Origin: an uncultured Clostridia bacterium
Lineage (GTDB): Bacteria > Bacillota > Clostridia > Oscillospirales > Ruminococcaceae
Length of the DNA stretch: 55,386 nt
Direction: 5' to 3'
Assembly: GCA_947589215.1 (NCBI GenBank)
Contig: CANQCL010000014.1
Span: forward strand, 1-55,386
Part shown: positions 45,718-55,386 of the stretch, piece after piece
Layout: the number at the start of each line of letters is the position of its first letter
Position numbering within the stretch: position 1 is the stretch's first letter
The notes under the pieces: generated by a model
Database searches by the model: none
Seen by the model: only the letters and a program-made list of their open reading frames with translations
What the model was told of the DNA's origin: nothing
Made by a program: the position numbers and the translations under genes

Positions 45718-46149
45718 TTATTTTATAGCAAAGGTAATTTCACAGGAAACAGCCTTCTTGCCGTTTACTGTTGCAAGTCCTTTTCCAACACCCAAAGGTC
45801 CCCTTACCTTGATGATTTCTACCTCAAGCTCCAAAGTATCTCCCGGAACGACCTGCTGTCGGAACTTGCAGTTGTTTATACCTCCGAACAGACCGATTTT
45901 TCCTTTATTTTCTGGAAGAGATAATAGTGCAACAGCTCCTGCCTGAGCGAGCATCTCGACCATCAAAACACCCGGTGTAACAGGGTATTCGGGGAAATGT
46001 CCCTTAAACCAGAAGTCGTCTTCTTTGATATGTTTTGTGGCTTTAACTTTTTTTCCTACCTCAAGCTCGTTTACTTCATCAATAAGCAAAAACGGATCTC
46101 TGTGAGGTATAATTTCTTTTATCTGCTCTTTGTTTAATACTACTGCCAT
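45718..46149 (-). CDS. fabZ: 3-hydroxyacyl-ACP dehydratase
   Basis: Dehydrates 3-hydroxyacyl-ACP to the trans-2-enoyl form. The 143-residue hotdog-fold protein has the catalytic His in IIPHRDPFLLIDEV (about 13-26) and Glu in GHFPEYPVTPGVLMVEMLAQ (about 49-68). No FabA, FabM or FabN-like second enzyme is in the cluster, so the route to unsaturated chains is not shown here. Confidence 0.96.
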   Translation of the reverse strand: MAVVLNKEQIKEIIPHRDPFLLIDEVNELEVGKKVKATKHIKEDDFWFKGHFPEYPVTPGVLMVEMLAQAGAVALLSLPENKGKIGLFGGINNCKFRQQVVPGDTLELEVEIIKVRGPLGVGKGLATVNGKKAVSCEITFAIK

Positions 46150-46177
46150 AATATTTCCTTTCAGCTAAAATGTATAG

Positions 46178-46627
46178 CTATTCGATTATCATTATCGGCT
46201 GGCCGTATTCAACAGCGTCGCCGTTGTTTACGCAAATCTCTTTAACCTTGCCGTCGAATTCGCTTGTTACCTCGCTCATAACCTTCATTGATTCGATAAT
46301 ATAAATAACGTCGCCTTTGTGGACCTGACTGCCGACTGATACAAATGGCTCTTTGTCGGGAGCAGAAGCCGCATAAAATGTTCCAACGATAGGTGATGTG
46401 CATATATTTCCGCTTTCAGCGGTTTTTGTTTCATCAGATATTTCCTCAGGTACAATAACTGACGGGGCGGTGTTTACGATTGGCGTAGCAGCACAAGCTT
46501 TTGCTTCAACACAAATCTCGCAGTCTCCGTTTTTTATTTTTATTTTACCTAAATCGTTATCTTTGATTATCTTTGCAATGGCGTTTAAGTCGTTAATTTC
46601 AAAGCCGTTGCCTATTTGCTTACTCAT
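46178..46627 (-). CDS. accB: Biotin carboxyl carrier protein of acetyl-CoA carboxylase
   Basis: 149-residue carrier: N-terminal dimer segment (1-40), a Pro/Ala/Thr/Val linker (about 43-72) and the biotinyl domain (about 75-149). The acceptor lysine is K115 in IIESMKVMSE, where Ser replaces the usual Ala of the EAMKM motif, a variant known in some clostridia. It is the presumed substrate of BirA encoded at 3795-4799. Confidence 0.96.
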   Translation of the reverse strand: MSKQIGNGFEINDLNAIAKIIKDNDLGKIKIKNGDCEICVEAKACAATPIVNTAPSVIVPEEISDETKTAESGNICTSPIVGTFYAASAPDKEPFVSVGSQVHKGDVIYIIESMKVMSEVTSEFDGKVKEICVNNGDAVEYGQPIMIIE

Positions 46628-46684
46628 TATTTTATCCTCCGTTCTTTTTATAGGATTACGCCTGTTGGCTATACTTTTATATGA

Positions 46685-47920
46685 TTACTCTTTATACTTC
46701 TTTATACAAATTGTTGCGTTATGTCCGCCGAAGCCAAGTGAGTTTGAAAGAGCAGCGTCAACGGTCATCTTTTTATTTTCGTCAACGGCGTAATTCAAAT
46801 CACACTCAGGGTCAGGGGTGTTATATCCCATTGTTCTGTGAACAAAATTATCACGAACAGACAACGCTGTGATAATAGCTTCAACAGCACCTGCCGCACC
46901 CAGCAGGTGGCCTATCATTGACTTCGTCGAGTTTATTACTACTTTATCAGCGTTTTCGCCAAGCGCCTTTTTGATAGCTTTTGTTTCGTATTTATCATTA
47001 AGACCTGTTGACGTTCCGTGAGCGTTGATATAGTCAATGTCAGAAGCCGTCAAGCCTGCCTCATTAAAGCTGTTTACCATTGCCCTTGCGGCACCCTCGC
47101 CCTCAGGGTCGGGGCTTGTCATATGATAAGCGTCTCCCGTTGCTCCGTAGCCTGCGATCTCAGCGTAGATTTTAGCGCCTCTTGCCTTTGCGTGTTCAAG
47201 CTCCTCAAGAACTAAAATTCCGCAGCCTTCGCCTAAAACAAAGCCCTGTCTTTCGGCGTCAAAAGGTGTGGAAGCCTTGTCAAGCTCGGTTGCCTTTGAA
47301 AGTGCTTTCATATTGTTAAAGCCGGCAAGTGAGAACTGCGTAATGCAAGCCTCTGTACCTCCGCATATACAAGCGTCAAGATAGCCGTCTTTTACCTTTC
47401 TGAATGCCTCTCCGATAGCGTGTGTTGATGATGCACAGGCGGTCGTTGTGCAGAAGTTATCGCCCTTAAATCCTGTTCGCATTGCGACTTCTCCTGCCGC
47501 CATATTCCCAATCATCATAGGAACATAGAACACGGAAATTCGGTCAGAGCCTTTTTCTAAAAATCTTTGGTGCTGTTTTTCGGTTTCCTCAAGACCGCCT
47601 ATACCTGCACCGATAATAACTCCCACTCTAAAAGGGTCTAAGTCTTTAAAGTCGGTGTTTGCATCAGTAAGAGCGTCTTTGGTTGAAGTAACGGCAAACT
47701 GAGTAAATCTGCAAAGCTTTCTTGCTTCCTTTTTCTCAAAATAATCGAGGGGGTCAAAGTTTTTTACTGCTCCGACAACCTTGATAGGAAAATCAGTCGC
47801 ATCAAACTGATCGACAAAAGAAAAGCCAAGCTTGTTTGCCTTGATGTTGCTCCAGAACTCTTCAACGCTTAGACCAAGCGGATTTTTTGTTCCCATTCCT
47901 GTGATAACTACTCGTCTCAT
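46685..47920 (-). CDS. fabF: 3-oxoacyl-ACP synthase II
   Basis: Elongating condensing enzyme. The 411-residue thiolase-fold protein has the Cys-His-His triad: C162 in TTACASSTHAIG, His in INAHGTSTGLND (about 297) and His in STKSMIGHLLGAAG (about 334). It stands between fabG and accB and is the only fabF/fabB gene in the window. Confidence 0.96.
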   Translation of the reverse strand: MRRVVITGMGTKNPLGLSVEEFWSNIKANKLGFSFVDQFDATDFPIKVVGAVKNFDPLDYFEKKEARKLCRFTQFAVTSTKDALTDANTDFKDLDPFRVGVIIGAGIGGLEETEKQHQRFLEKGSDRISVFYVPMMIGNMAAGEVAMRTGFKGDNFCTTTACASSTHAIGEAFRKVKDGYLDACICGGTEACITQFSLAGFNNMKALSKATELDKASTPFDAERQGFVLGEGCGILVLEELEHAKARGAKIYAEIAGYGATGDAYHMTSPDPEGEGAARAMVNSFNEAGLTASDIDYINAHGTSTGLNDKYETKAIKKALGENADKVVINSTKSMIGHLLGAAGAVEAIITALSVRDNFVHRTMGYNTPDPECDLNYAVDENKKMTVDAALSNSLGFGGHNATICIKKYKE

Positions 47921-47965
47921 TTATTTATAGATCCTTTCTCTGCAAACTTCATATGGCGGTTCGCA

Positions 47966-48706
47966 CTACATTGAAAGTCCGCCGCTTATTTCAATGACTT
48001 GTCCTGTGACGTAGCTTGCGTCATCTGAAACTAAGAAAGACACAACTCCTGCGATTTCGTCAACAGTTCCGTATCTTTTCATAGCAATCACCGAAAGCAT
48101 AGCGTTTCGCTGTTCGTCTGTCAACGTGTCGGTCATTGGTGTTTTTATAAATCCGGGTGCAACGGCGTTTACATTAACACCTCTTGAGCCAAGCTCTTTA
48201 GCGGCGGTTTTTGTCATACCGATAATAGCCGCCTTTGAAGCTGAATAATTAAACTGTCCCGGATTTCCGTATACGCCCGCAACAGAAGCAAGGTTTACGA
48301 CCTTTCCGCTTCTTTGTCTCATCATAACCGAGCCGACGTGCTTCATCATATTGAATACGCTTTTTTGGTTTACCGCAATTACAGCATCATACTGTTCTTC
48401 GCTCATTCTGGCAAGAAGTCCGTCTTTTGTTATGCCTGCGTTGTTTACTAAAACGTCTATCGAGCCGAACTCGGCTTTTATATCCTTGACCATTTTTTCG
48501 CAGTCGTCATACTTTGAAACGTCGCATGGGTAAACTATTGCCTTAACGCCGAAGCTTTCACATTCTGCTTTTACAGCCTCTGCATTTTCTTTGTCGCTAT
48601 CGCTCGGATAGCAGTTTACTACACAGTCATAGCCGTCCTTTGCAAGTCTTTTTATAATGCAGGCGCCTATTCCCTGAGACGCGCCCGTAACTATTGCTGT
48701 TGCCAT
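47966..48706 (-). CDS. fabG: 3-oxoacyl-ACP reductase
   Basis: NADPH-dependent reductase of the SDR family. The 246-residue protein has the cofactor motif TGASQGIGACI (about 7-17), NNAGI (about 88-92) and the catalytic Ser and YSASK (S139 region, Y152 and K156). Normal length. Confidence 0.96.
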   Translation of the reverse strand: MATAIVTGASQGIGACIIKRLAKDGYDCVVNCYPSDSDKENAEAVKAECESFGVKAIVYPCDVSKYDDCEKMVKDIKAEFGSIDVLVNNAGITKDGLLARMSEEQYDAVIAVNQKSVFNMMKHVGSVMMRQRSGKVVNLASVAGVYGNPGQFNYSASKAAIIGMTKTAAKELGSRGVNVNAVAPGFIKTPMTDTLTDEQRNAMLSVIAMKRYGTVDEIAGVVSFLVSDDASYVTGQVIEISGGLSM

Positions 48707-48747
48707 ATATTTAACCTCCGTTATTATAGGTTTTTTAAAAAGTTTGA

Positions 48748-49677
48748 TTATTTGTTCAGAAGACCTTCAGCCTGTGCGAACATCTCCTCAATAATATCCT
48801 TGCAGGGTTTGACATCTGTTATCATACCCGCAATCGCTCCGCACAAGAACGAGCCTTCTTCAAGGTTTCCGTCCTGAACGGCTTTTCTCAGTGAGCCGAG
48901 AGTGATCTCCTCAAACTCTTCAGGGGTAATACTGCCGTCCTTTTCGCCAGAGGCGAGCTTCTTTGAAAACTTTGTTTTAACATTTCTGCAAGGGTGGCCT
49001 GTTGTCCGTCCCGTAACGATACTGTCGGTGTCTTTAGCCTTTACGACAAGCTCTTTATATGTCGGGTGAATTTGACATTCCTCTGCGGCTAGAAAACGAG
49101 TTCCCAGCTGAACGCCCTCAGCGCCAAGCATAAATGATGCTGCAATCCCTCTGCCGTCGGCAATACCGCCTGCCGCAATAACCGGTATTTCAAGAGCGTC
49201 AACGACCTGCGGAACGAGACACATTGTTGTGTTCTCTCCGATATGTCCGCCTGATTCTGTACCCTCCGCAACAACGGCGTCTGCTCCGGCTCTTTCCATT
49301 CTTTTTGCAAGCGCAACCGACGGAACAACTGGTATGACCTTTATTCCAGCCTCTTTCCAAGCGTCCATAAACTTGCCCGGATTTCCTGCGCCTGTCGTTA
49401 CTACAGGAACTTTCTCCTCAATAATAAGCTTAGCCAGATCCTCCGCGTTAGGAGACATAAGCATAACATTAACTCCGAACGGTTTGCCGTTTACAGCTTC
49501 TTTGGTTTTTCTTATCTGCTCTCTTAGATAATCGATAGGGGCAGAACCGCCTGCTATAAGTCCCAAACCTCCTGCGTTTGATACAGCAGATGCAAGTGTT
49601 GATTCTGCTATCCAAGCCATACCGCCCTGAATGATAGGGTATTTTATTCCTAAAAGCTCAGTTATTTTAGTGTTCAT
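48748..49677 (-). CDS. fabK: Enoyl-ACP reductase II (FabK)
   Basis: FMN-dependent reductase of the last elongation step; it is the triclosan-insensitive alternative to FabI. The 309-residue TIM-barrel protein has IQGGMAWIAESTLASAVSNAGGLG (split around residues 16-39), VVAEGTESGGHIGENTT (about 134-150), IPVIAAGGIADGRG (about 163-176) and GVQLGTRFLA (about 186-195). The nitronate monooxygenase branch is related, but context between fabH and fabG decides for FabK. Confidence 0.93.
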   Translation of the reverse strand: MNTKITELLGIKYPIIQGGMAWIAESTLASAVSNAGGLGLIAGGSAPIDYLREQIRKTKEAVNGKPFGVNVMLMSPNAEDLAKLIIEEKVPVVTTGAGNPGKFMDAWKEAGIKVIPVVPSVALAKRMERAGADAVVAEGTESGGHIGENTTMCLVPQVVDALEIPVIAAGGIADGRGIAASFMLGAEGVQLGTRFLAAEECQIHPTYKELVVKAKDTDSIVTGRTTGHPCRNVKTKFSKKLASGEKDGSITPEEFEEITLGSLRKAVQDGNLEEGSFLCGAIAGMITDVKPCKDIIEEMFAQAEGLLNK

Positions 49678-49716
49678 AAATTTCCTCTTTTCCGTTAGTT
49701 TATAAATAACACAAAA

Positions 49717-50712
49717 TTAAAACTCAAATACAACTCCGCCATATGTAAGTCCTGCGCCAAAGCCTACAATGCAGGCTTTATCCCCCTTTTTCAGACTTCC
49801 GTCCTTTACAGCGTCATATAAAGCAAGAGGGATAGATGCGCTGGAGGTGTTTCCGTGATTATGGAGGTTCAGATAAAACTTGTCCATAGAAATACCGAGA
49901 TTTTTAGCGGCGGTCTCAATTATCCTTACATTTGCCTGATGCGGAATTATAACGTCCAGCTCATCAGGAGTTATTCCGATTTGTCTGCAAGCATTTTCAA
50001 TAGCCAAAGGCAGGGTCTTTGTAGCAAATTTATAAACCTCTTTGCCGTTTTGGAACAGATAATGACTGTTGCCGTCAGGCATTTTATCGTCAAATCTATC
50101 AAAGTTTGTGGTGAACGGAGTTTCTGAATGATAGCTTCTCGCAAGCAGGTATTCAGCGCCTGTTCCGTCTGCGCCGAGATAGCTTGAGAACATTTTGCTT
50201 TCGTTACGCTCTAAAACAACTGCCGCCGCACCGTCGCCGAACAAAACACAGGTTGAACGGTCGGTGTAATCGGTGATTTTTGAAAGCTCTTCAGCAGAAA
50301 CCACCAAAACGAACTTCAAATTTTTATCTGTTTCTAAATACCGTTTTGCCATATCAAAGGCATACACAAAACCTGCACACGCGCAGTTGATGTCAATAGC
50401 CATTGAACCTACAGCGTCTATTTCCCTTTGAATAAGACAGGCAATAGATGGGGTTGAAAAATCATTTGTAATGGTTGTGCAGATTATAAGTCCGATGTCT
50501 TTTGGATCAATATCTGCGTCTTGTATAGCTTCTTTAGCGGCCATTGCGCCAAGATGAAAAGTAGGTTCGCCGTTTGTGATGTGCCTTGACTTTATTCCTG
50601 TTCTTGTTGTGATCCATTCGTCATTGGTTTCAACAATTTCTGATAACATATCGTTTGTCACAACCAAATCGGGAACATATTTACCTACGCCGACGATATT
50701 TACACCGCTCAT
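49717..50712 (-). CDS. fabH: 3-oxoacyl-ACP synthase III
   Basis: Initiates fatty acid synthesis by condensing acyl-CoA with malonyl-ACP. The 331-residue protein has the catalytic C112 in INCACAGFVYA, His in IPHQANVRI (about 254-262) and Asn in NHGNTSSAS (about 283-291). First gene of the operon, with a leader of nearly 200 nt that contains inverted repeats. No FabT-like MarR regulator gene precedes it. Confidence 0.96.
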   Translation of the reverse strand: MSGVNIVGVGKYVPDLVVTNDMLSEIVETNDEWITTRTGIKSRHITNGEPTFHLGAMAAKEAIQDADIDPKDIGLIICTTITNDFSTPSIACLIQREIDAVGSMAIDINCACAGFVYAFDMAKRYLETDKNLKFVLVVSAEELSKITDYTDRSTCVLFGDGAAAVVLERNESKMFSSYLGADGTGAEYLLARSYHSETPFTTNFDRFDDKMPDGNSHYLFQNGKEVYKFATKTLPLAIENACRQIGITPDELDVIIPHQANVRIIETAAKNLGISMDKFYLNLHNHGNTSSASIPLALYDAVKDGSLKKGDKACIVGFGAGLTYGGVVFEF

Positions 50713-50812
50713 AAATGGAGTCCTCTCTCTTTCATATTGAAAAATATAAAGAATAGTGATATAATTTTGCTGTACAATAAATTAAATAACAAAGTTTTCG
50801 TTAAAAAACATC

Positions 50813-50827
50813 AATTTGATACAAATT
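50813..50827. promoter_or_regulatory. Palindrome in the fabH leader (FabT-like half sites)
   Basis: AATTTGATACAAATT has perfect 6-bp arms around ATA. Its arms resemble those of the FabT operator (ANTTTGATTATCAAATT) but the centre is two bases shorter. It lies about 100 nt before fabH, within the transcribed leader, so it may be a repressor site or chance. Confidence 0.35.
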
Positions 50828-50900
50828 CCCCTTAGATTATAACATATAATTTATGCTGTATAAAGTCAGAATTATAGTTTTATATAAAGAAGGGGAAATT
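50824..50900. repeat. Long inverted repeat in the fabH-fabD gap
   Basis: AATTCCCCTT (50824-50833) and AAGGGGAAATT (50890-50900) are complementary apart from one extra base, with an inner TATAAA/TTTATA pair. In fabH leader RNA this forms a hairpin beginning close to the expected 5' end. Confidence 0.5.
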
Positions 50901-50913
50901 ATTGATGTTACTT

Positions 50914-50942
50914 ATTATACTATTTTTATGAAAAAAGGTCAA
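50914..50942 (-). promoter_or_regulatory. Probable promoter of the fab operon
   Basis: On the minus strand TTGACC (50937-50942) and TATAAT (50914-50919) with a 17-bp spacer. Transcription would start near 50907, giving a leader of about 195 nt before fabH. Confidence 0.65.
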
Positions 50943-51001
50943 CAATAAATTGTTAATAACTATTGTACGATTACTTATATATTGAGATAAGGAGTAAATT
51001 T

Positions 51002-51928
51002 ATGTCTGAAAATGTATTTATGTTCTCCGGGCAGGGTTCGCAGTATGTAGGAATGGCAAAGGAACTGTATGATAATTTCGACGGTGCAAAGAAGGTTTTT
51101 TCAGTTGCTAAAGAAATTTTAGGCTATGACCTTGCAAAAATCGTTTTTGAGGGACCAGATACTGAGCTTAACAAAACTGCCGTTTCACAACCCGCAATTA
51201 TGGCGACGTCGCTTTGCGCTTTGGAGGCAATGAAAGCAAACGGAATTGAGTGCGGGGCAGTTGCAGGACACTCTCTCGGTGAATATGCGGCAATGGTATG
51301 CTCGGGTATGCTGAGTATGGAAGACGGTTTCAGAGTAATCAAAGCCAGAGCAGAAGCAATGCAGAAAGCGGCAGAGAGTACAAACGGCGCTATGTGTGCA
51401 ATTATCGGTCTGCCGGCAGGAGAAGTTGAAAAGGTTTGTGATGAGATCGACGGTTATGTTGTGCCTGTAAATTATAATTCCGCTGTTCAGACAGTAATAG
51501 CAGGTGATACCGACGCGGTTGATAAGGCAATAGAGATATTCACTGAGAAAAAGGCAAGAGCAATGAAGCTGAATGTTGCGTCAGCTTTTCACTCAAAGCT
51601 AATGCAGTCTGCCGCAGACGAGTTTAAAGAAGCAATAAAAGATGTTGAGTTTAAGTCTCCGTCGGTTGATTTTTACAGCAATGTTTTAGGAGACAAGCTG
51701 ACAGATTTTTCAGATATGACTGAGCTTTTAGCTAAGCATATTGTGTCTCCTGTTAAGTTTACAAGCGAGCTTGAAAAGATGAAAAGCGCAGGCTTTGATA
51801 CGTTTATTGAGCTTGGACCTAACAAGGTGCTGACGGGGCTTGTGAGAAAAACACTGACTGACGTTGAATTCGCAAATGTGGAGAATATGAAAACACTGGA
51901 GAAAGCTCTTGAAAAGATAAATGCGTAA
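51002..51928 (+). CDS. fabD: Malonyl-CoA:ACP transacylase
   Basis: Charges ACP with malonate. The 308-residue protein has the Ser91 nucleophile in AGHSLGEYAAM, the early QGSQYVGMAKELY oxyanion motif, the catalytic His in SAFHSKLMQ (about 193-201) and GPNKVLTGL near the end. ATG 51002 follows AAGGAG; a longer frame from 50963 is unneeded. Unlike most Firmicutes, where fabD sits inside the fab operon between fabK and fabG, here it is divergent from fabH. Confidence 0.96.
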   Translation: MSENVFMFSGQGSQYVGMAKELYDNFDGAKKVFSVAKEILGYDLAKIVFEGPDTELNKTAVSQPAIMATSLCALEAMKANGIECGAVAGHSLGEYAAMVCSGMLSMEDGFRVIKARAEAMQKAAESTNGAMCAIIGLPAGEVEKVCDEIDGYVVPVNYNSAVQTVIAGDTDAVDKAIEIFTEKKARAMKLNVASAFHSKLMQSAADEFKEAIKDVEFKSPSVDFYSNVLGDKLTDFSDMTELLAKHIVSPVKFTSELEKMKSAGFDTFIELGPNKVLTGLVRKTLTDVEFANVENMKTLEKALEKINA

Positions 51929-51947
51929 TTTAAAACTTAATTAAGCA

Positions 51948-51990
51948 AAAAAAAACCATACCGACTGAATAAGTCAGTATGGTTTTTTGT
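51948..51990. terminator. Bidirectional terminator after fabD
   Basis: AAAACCATACCGACT pairs with AGTCAGTATGGTTTT (one mismatch) around GAATA, with A and T runs on both sides. It serves the convergent fabD and oxidoreductase genes. Confidence 0.9.
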
Positions 51991-51998
51991 TATAAGCC

Positions 51999-53294
51999 TT
52001 ATTTTAGATTCCCTGTTGAGGGATTTTCAAGCAGAACACCGTCTTTAGAAAAGCGAGAGCCATGACAAGGACAGTCCCATGAATGTTCTGCGCTGTTCCA
52101 CTTTAATGCACAGCCGAGATGCGGACAGCGTTTAGTCGTTGGTGTAAGCAGGTTTACTGTTGCCTCGAATGCGTTTAATGCAAGCTGAGGCTTCCATATA
52201 CTTCTCGACGGATTGAAAACCTCCGCCCAGTCGGGCTTTTTGCCTGTTACCATATTACTCAAAAGAATAGCAGATACCATTGATGAAGTCATTCCCCACT
52301 TGTTAAAGCCTGTTGCAACATAAAGGTCACGCATACGCTTTGAATAATGCCCAATGTAAGGTATACCGTCCAAGCTCATACAATCCTGCGCCGCCCAATG
52401 ATATTTTTCTTTGGCGTTTGGATAGTATCTTGCGGCGAAGTTTCTAAGCTCTGTCCAGTTTCCGCCATTTTTGCCTGTTCGGTGAGAACCGCCGCCTAAA
52501 AGAAGATATTCTCCGTAATTTCTGAAAGATAACCCTTTTTTGCTTTCGTCCACATACATACCGTTAAGCTGAGGCGCATTTTTCAGCGCAATTTCATAGG
52601 AGCGGTGCTGGTACATCTTTAAGAAATAACTGCCGTGCTTATTCATAAACGGAAAATGCGTTGCGGTAATTATTTTTTTAGTCTCTATTTCTCCGCTGTC
52701 GGTGAGGGCTTTGTTATTTCTTATTTCACGCACAAAGGTGTTTTCGAGTATGTTTAAATCTTTGCAAATTGCAGATGCGAATTTCAGTGGGTTAAACTGC
52801 GCCTGATTTGAAAACTTTACCGCTCCTGCTGTTTTGAACGGCAGAGAAACATTCTTTACAAGATACGCTTTATAGCCGATTTTTGATAGTGCTGAAAACT
52901 CATTTTCAAGCAGGGATAAATCATCTAGCGAGTAGACGTAATTATCCTTGATTTCAAAGTCGCAGTCAATATCTTTACACAGCTTGTTGTATTCACGCAA
53001 AGCGGTCAGGTTGGCTTTAAGGTACATAGCGGCTTGTTCTTTCCCCGAAGATTTAAGCAGCTTGTGATAAATCAACCCGTGCTGTGCGGTTATTTTTGCG
53101 GTGGTGTCTGCGGTTGTTCCCGAGCAGACCTTTCCTCCTTCGGCAAGGATATAGTCAACGCCTTTTTGTTTGAGAAAATATGCGCACAGTATTCCTGCCA
53201 GCCCTCCGCCTATGATCAGAACATCGGTTTTTCTTTTGCCATTAAGTCTTGGAAAAGACGGAAACTGCACATTTTCACTCCATAAAGAACTCAT
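51999..53294 (-). CDS. FAD-dependent oxidoreductase with C-terminal Rieske domain
   Basis: 431-residue protein with two parts. A D-amino-acid-oxidase-like FAD domain has VLIIGGGLAGILCAYFL near residues 25-41 and a C-terminal FAD/substrate loop (YVATGFNKWGMTSS, about 334-347). A Rieske [2Fe-2S] domain at about 385-431 has C390-P-H392 and C408-P-C-H411, the two Cys and two His ligands. The same architecture is found in Bacillus YhfW-type proteins, whose substrates are not known. A disulfide-forming Cys pair (C394, C410) typical of stable Rieske domains is present. Monocistronic. Confidence 0.88.
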   Translation of the reverse strand: MSSLWSENVQFPSFPRLNGKRKTDVLIIGGGLAGILCAYFLKQKGVDYILAEGGKVCSGTTADTTAKITAQHGLIYHKLLKSSGKEQAAMYLKANLTALREYNKLCKDIDCDFEIKDNYVYSLDDLSLLENEFSALSKIGYKAYLVKNVSLPFKTAGAVKFSNQAQFNPLKFASAICKDLNILENTFVREIRNNKALTDSGEIETKKIITATHFPFMNKHGSYFLKMYQHRSYEIALKNAPQLNGMYVDESKKGLSFRNYGEYLLLGGGSHRTGKNGGNWTELRNFAARYYPNAKEKYHWAAQDCMSLDGIPYIGHYSKRMRDLYVATGFNKWGMTSSMVSAILLSNMVTGKKPDWAEVFNPSRSIWKPQLALNAFEATVNLLTPTTKRCPHLGCALKWNSAEHSWDCPCHGSRFSKDGVLLENPSTGNLK

Positions 53295-53391
53295 AATATT
53301 CCTCCGTTTTTCAGATTCTTAATATTATTATTTACAGAGAATGTTATGTTATCAGTCAAATAAGAAAAAAATCAAATAGAGCTCAGGTAAC

Positions 53392-53416
53392 ACAAAAACT
53401 TATAAAATCATACAAT
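53392..53416 (+). promoter_or_regulatory. Sporulation-like promoter before the glycosyltransferase gene
   Basis: CATACAAT (53409-53416) equals the -10 pattern CATAnnnT of the mother-cell sigma factors sigma-E and sigma-K, and AC (53392-53393) lies 15 bp upstream, as in sigma-K promoters. The sigma-E -35 pattern is not seen. This is motif matching only. Confidence 0.35.
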
Positions 53417-53457
53417 TATTTAGGGGCTGTTGTAAATTACAGTAGGAGGTCTGTTAA

Positions 53458-55386
<1,929 letters not shown>

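Noticed and set aside
50905-50931. Eight-codon hydrophobic leader peptide in the fabH-fabD gap
   Set aside because: It has an AGGGGAAA upstream, but it lies on the strand opposite to fabH, far from fabD, and overlaps the fabH promoter; chance is more likely.

Overview
The window looks like the replication-origin region of an AT-rich, low-GC Gram-positive bacterium, most likely a spore-forming clostridium of the Oscillospiraceae/Ruminococcus type. The reasons are the gene order rpmH-rnpA-yidD-yidC-jag and mnmE-mnmG-rsmG-noc-parA-parB on one side and dnaA-dnaN-yaaA-recF-remB-gyrB-gyrA on the other, the sporulation genes gpr, ytaF and spoVG, and a type II fatty-acid cluster that uses FabK. The taxonomic placement is an inference from gene content.

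Layout. 1-2.2 kb is a gene-poor, very AT-rich flank with one unrecognised protein, a truncated sugar-kinase fragment, a diverged direct repeat and stacked terminators; it ends at the 3' side of a tRNA-Leu gene. 2.3-14.6 kb carries housekeeping genes: a small export-family membrane protein, ytaF, a birA-bioY operon behind a clear BirA operator, guaB, glyS, cysK, tatD, serC-serA and serS. 14.6-24.6 kb is the minus-strand arm of the origin, with two parS-type palindromes between parA and noc. The origin itself is best placed in the dnaA-dnaN gap, where a GC patch, five CTA/CTG triplets (DnaA-trios on the other strand) and a pure A/T tract lie in a row. Canonical DnaA boxes are not visible, and the DnaA recognition helix is unusual. 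24.9-34.9 kb is the plus-strand arm up to gyrA.

35-41.4 kb holds gpr, rpsT, lexA, murC, an acyltransferase, spoVG, a Nudix hydrolase and a small XRE regulator. 41.4-42.3 kb has no protein gene but contains two near-perfect sigma-A promoters, each followed by nested RNA helices and a terminator: these are two candidate non-coding RNAs, the second about 400 nt and multi-branched. 42.3-51.9 kb is a complete fatty-acid synthesis operon (fabH-fabK-fabG-fabF-accB-fabZ-accC-accD-accA-acpP) with fabD transcribed divergently. The last part holds a Rieske-FAD oxidoreductase and a glycosyltransferase with TPR-like repeats placed directly before a collagen-like, threonine-rich Gly-X-Y protein that runs off the window.

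How they work together: the core is chromosome initiation, segregation, supercoiling and membrane insertion. BirA/BioY supply biotin to AccB, encoded about 40 kb away. The glycosyltransferase plus collagen-like protein, behind a sporulation-like promoter, suggests a glycosylated spore-surface filament.
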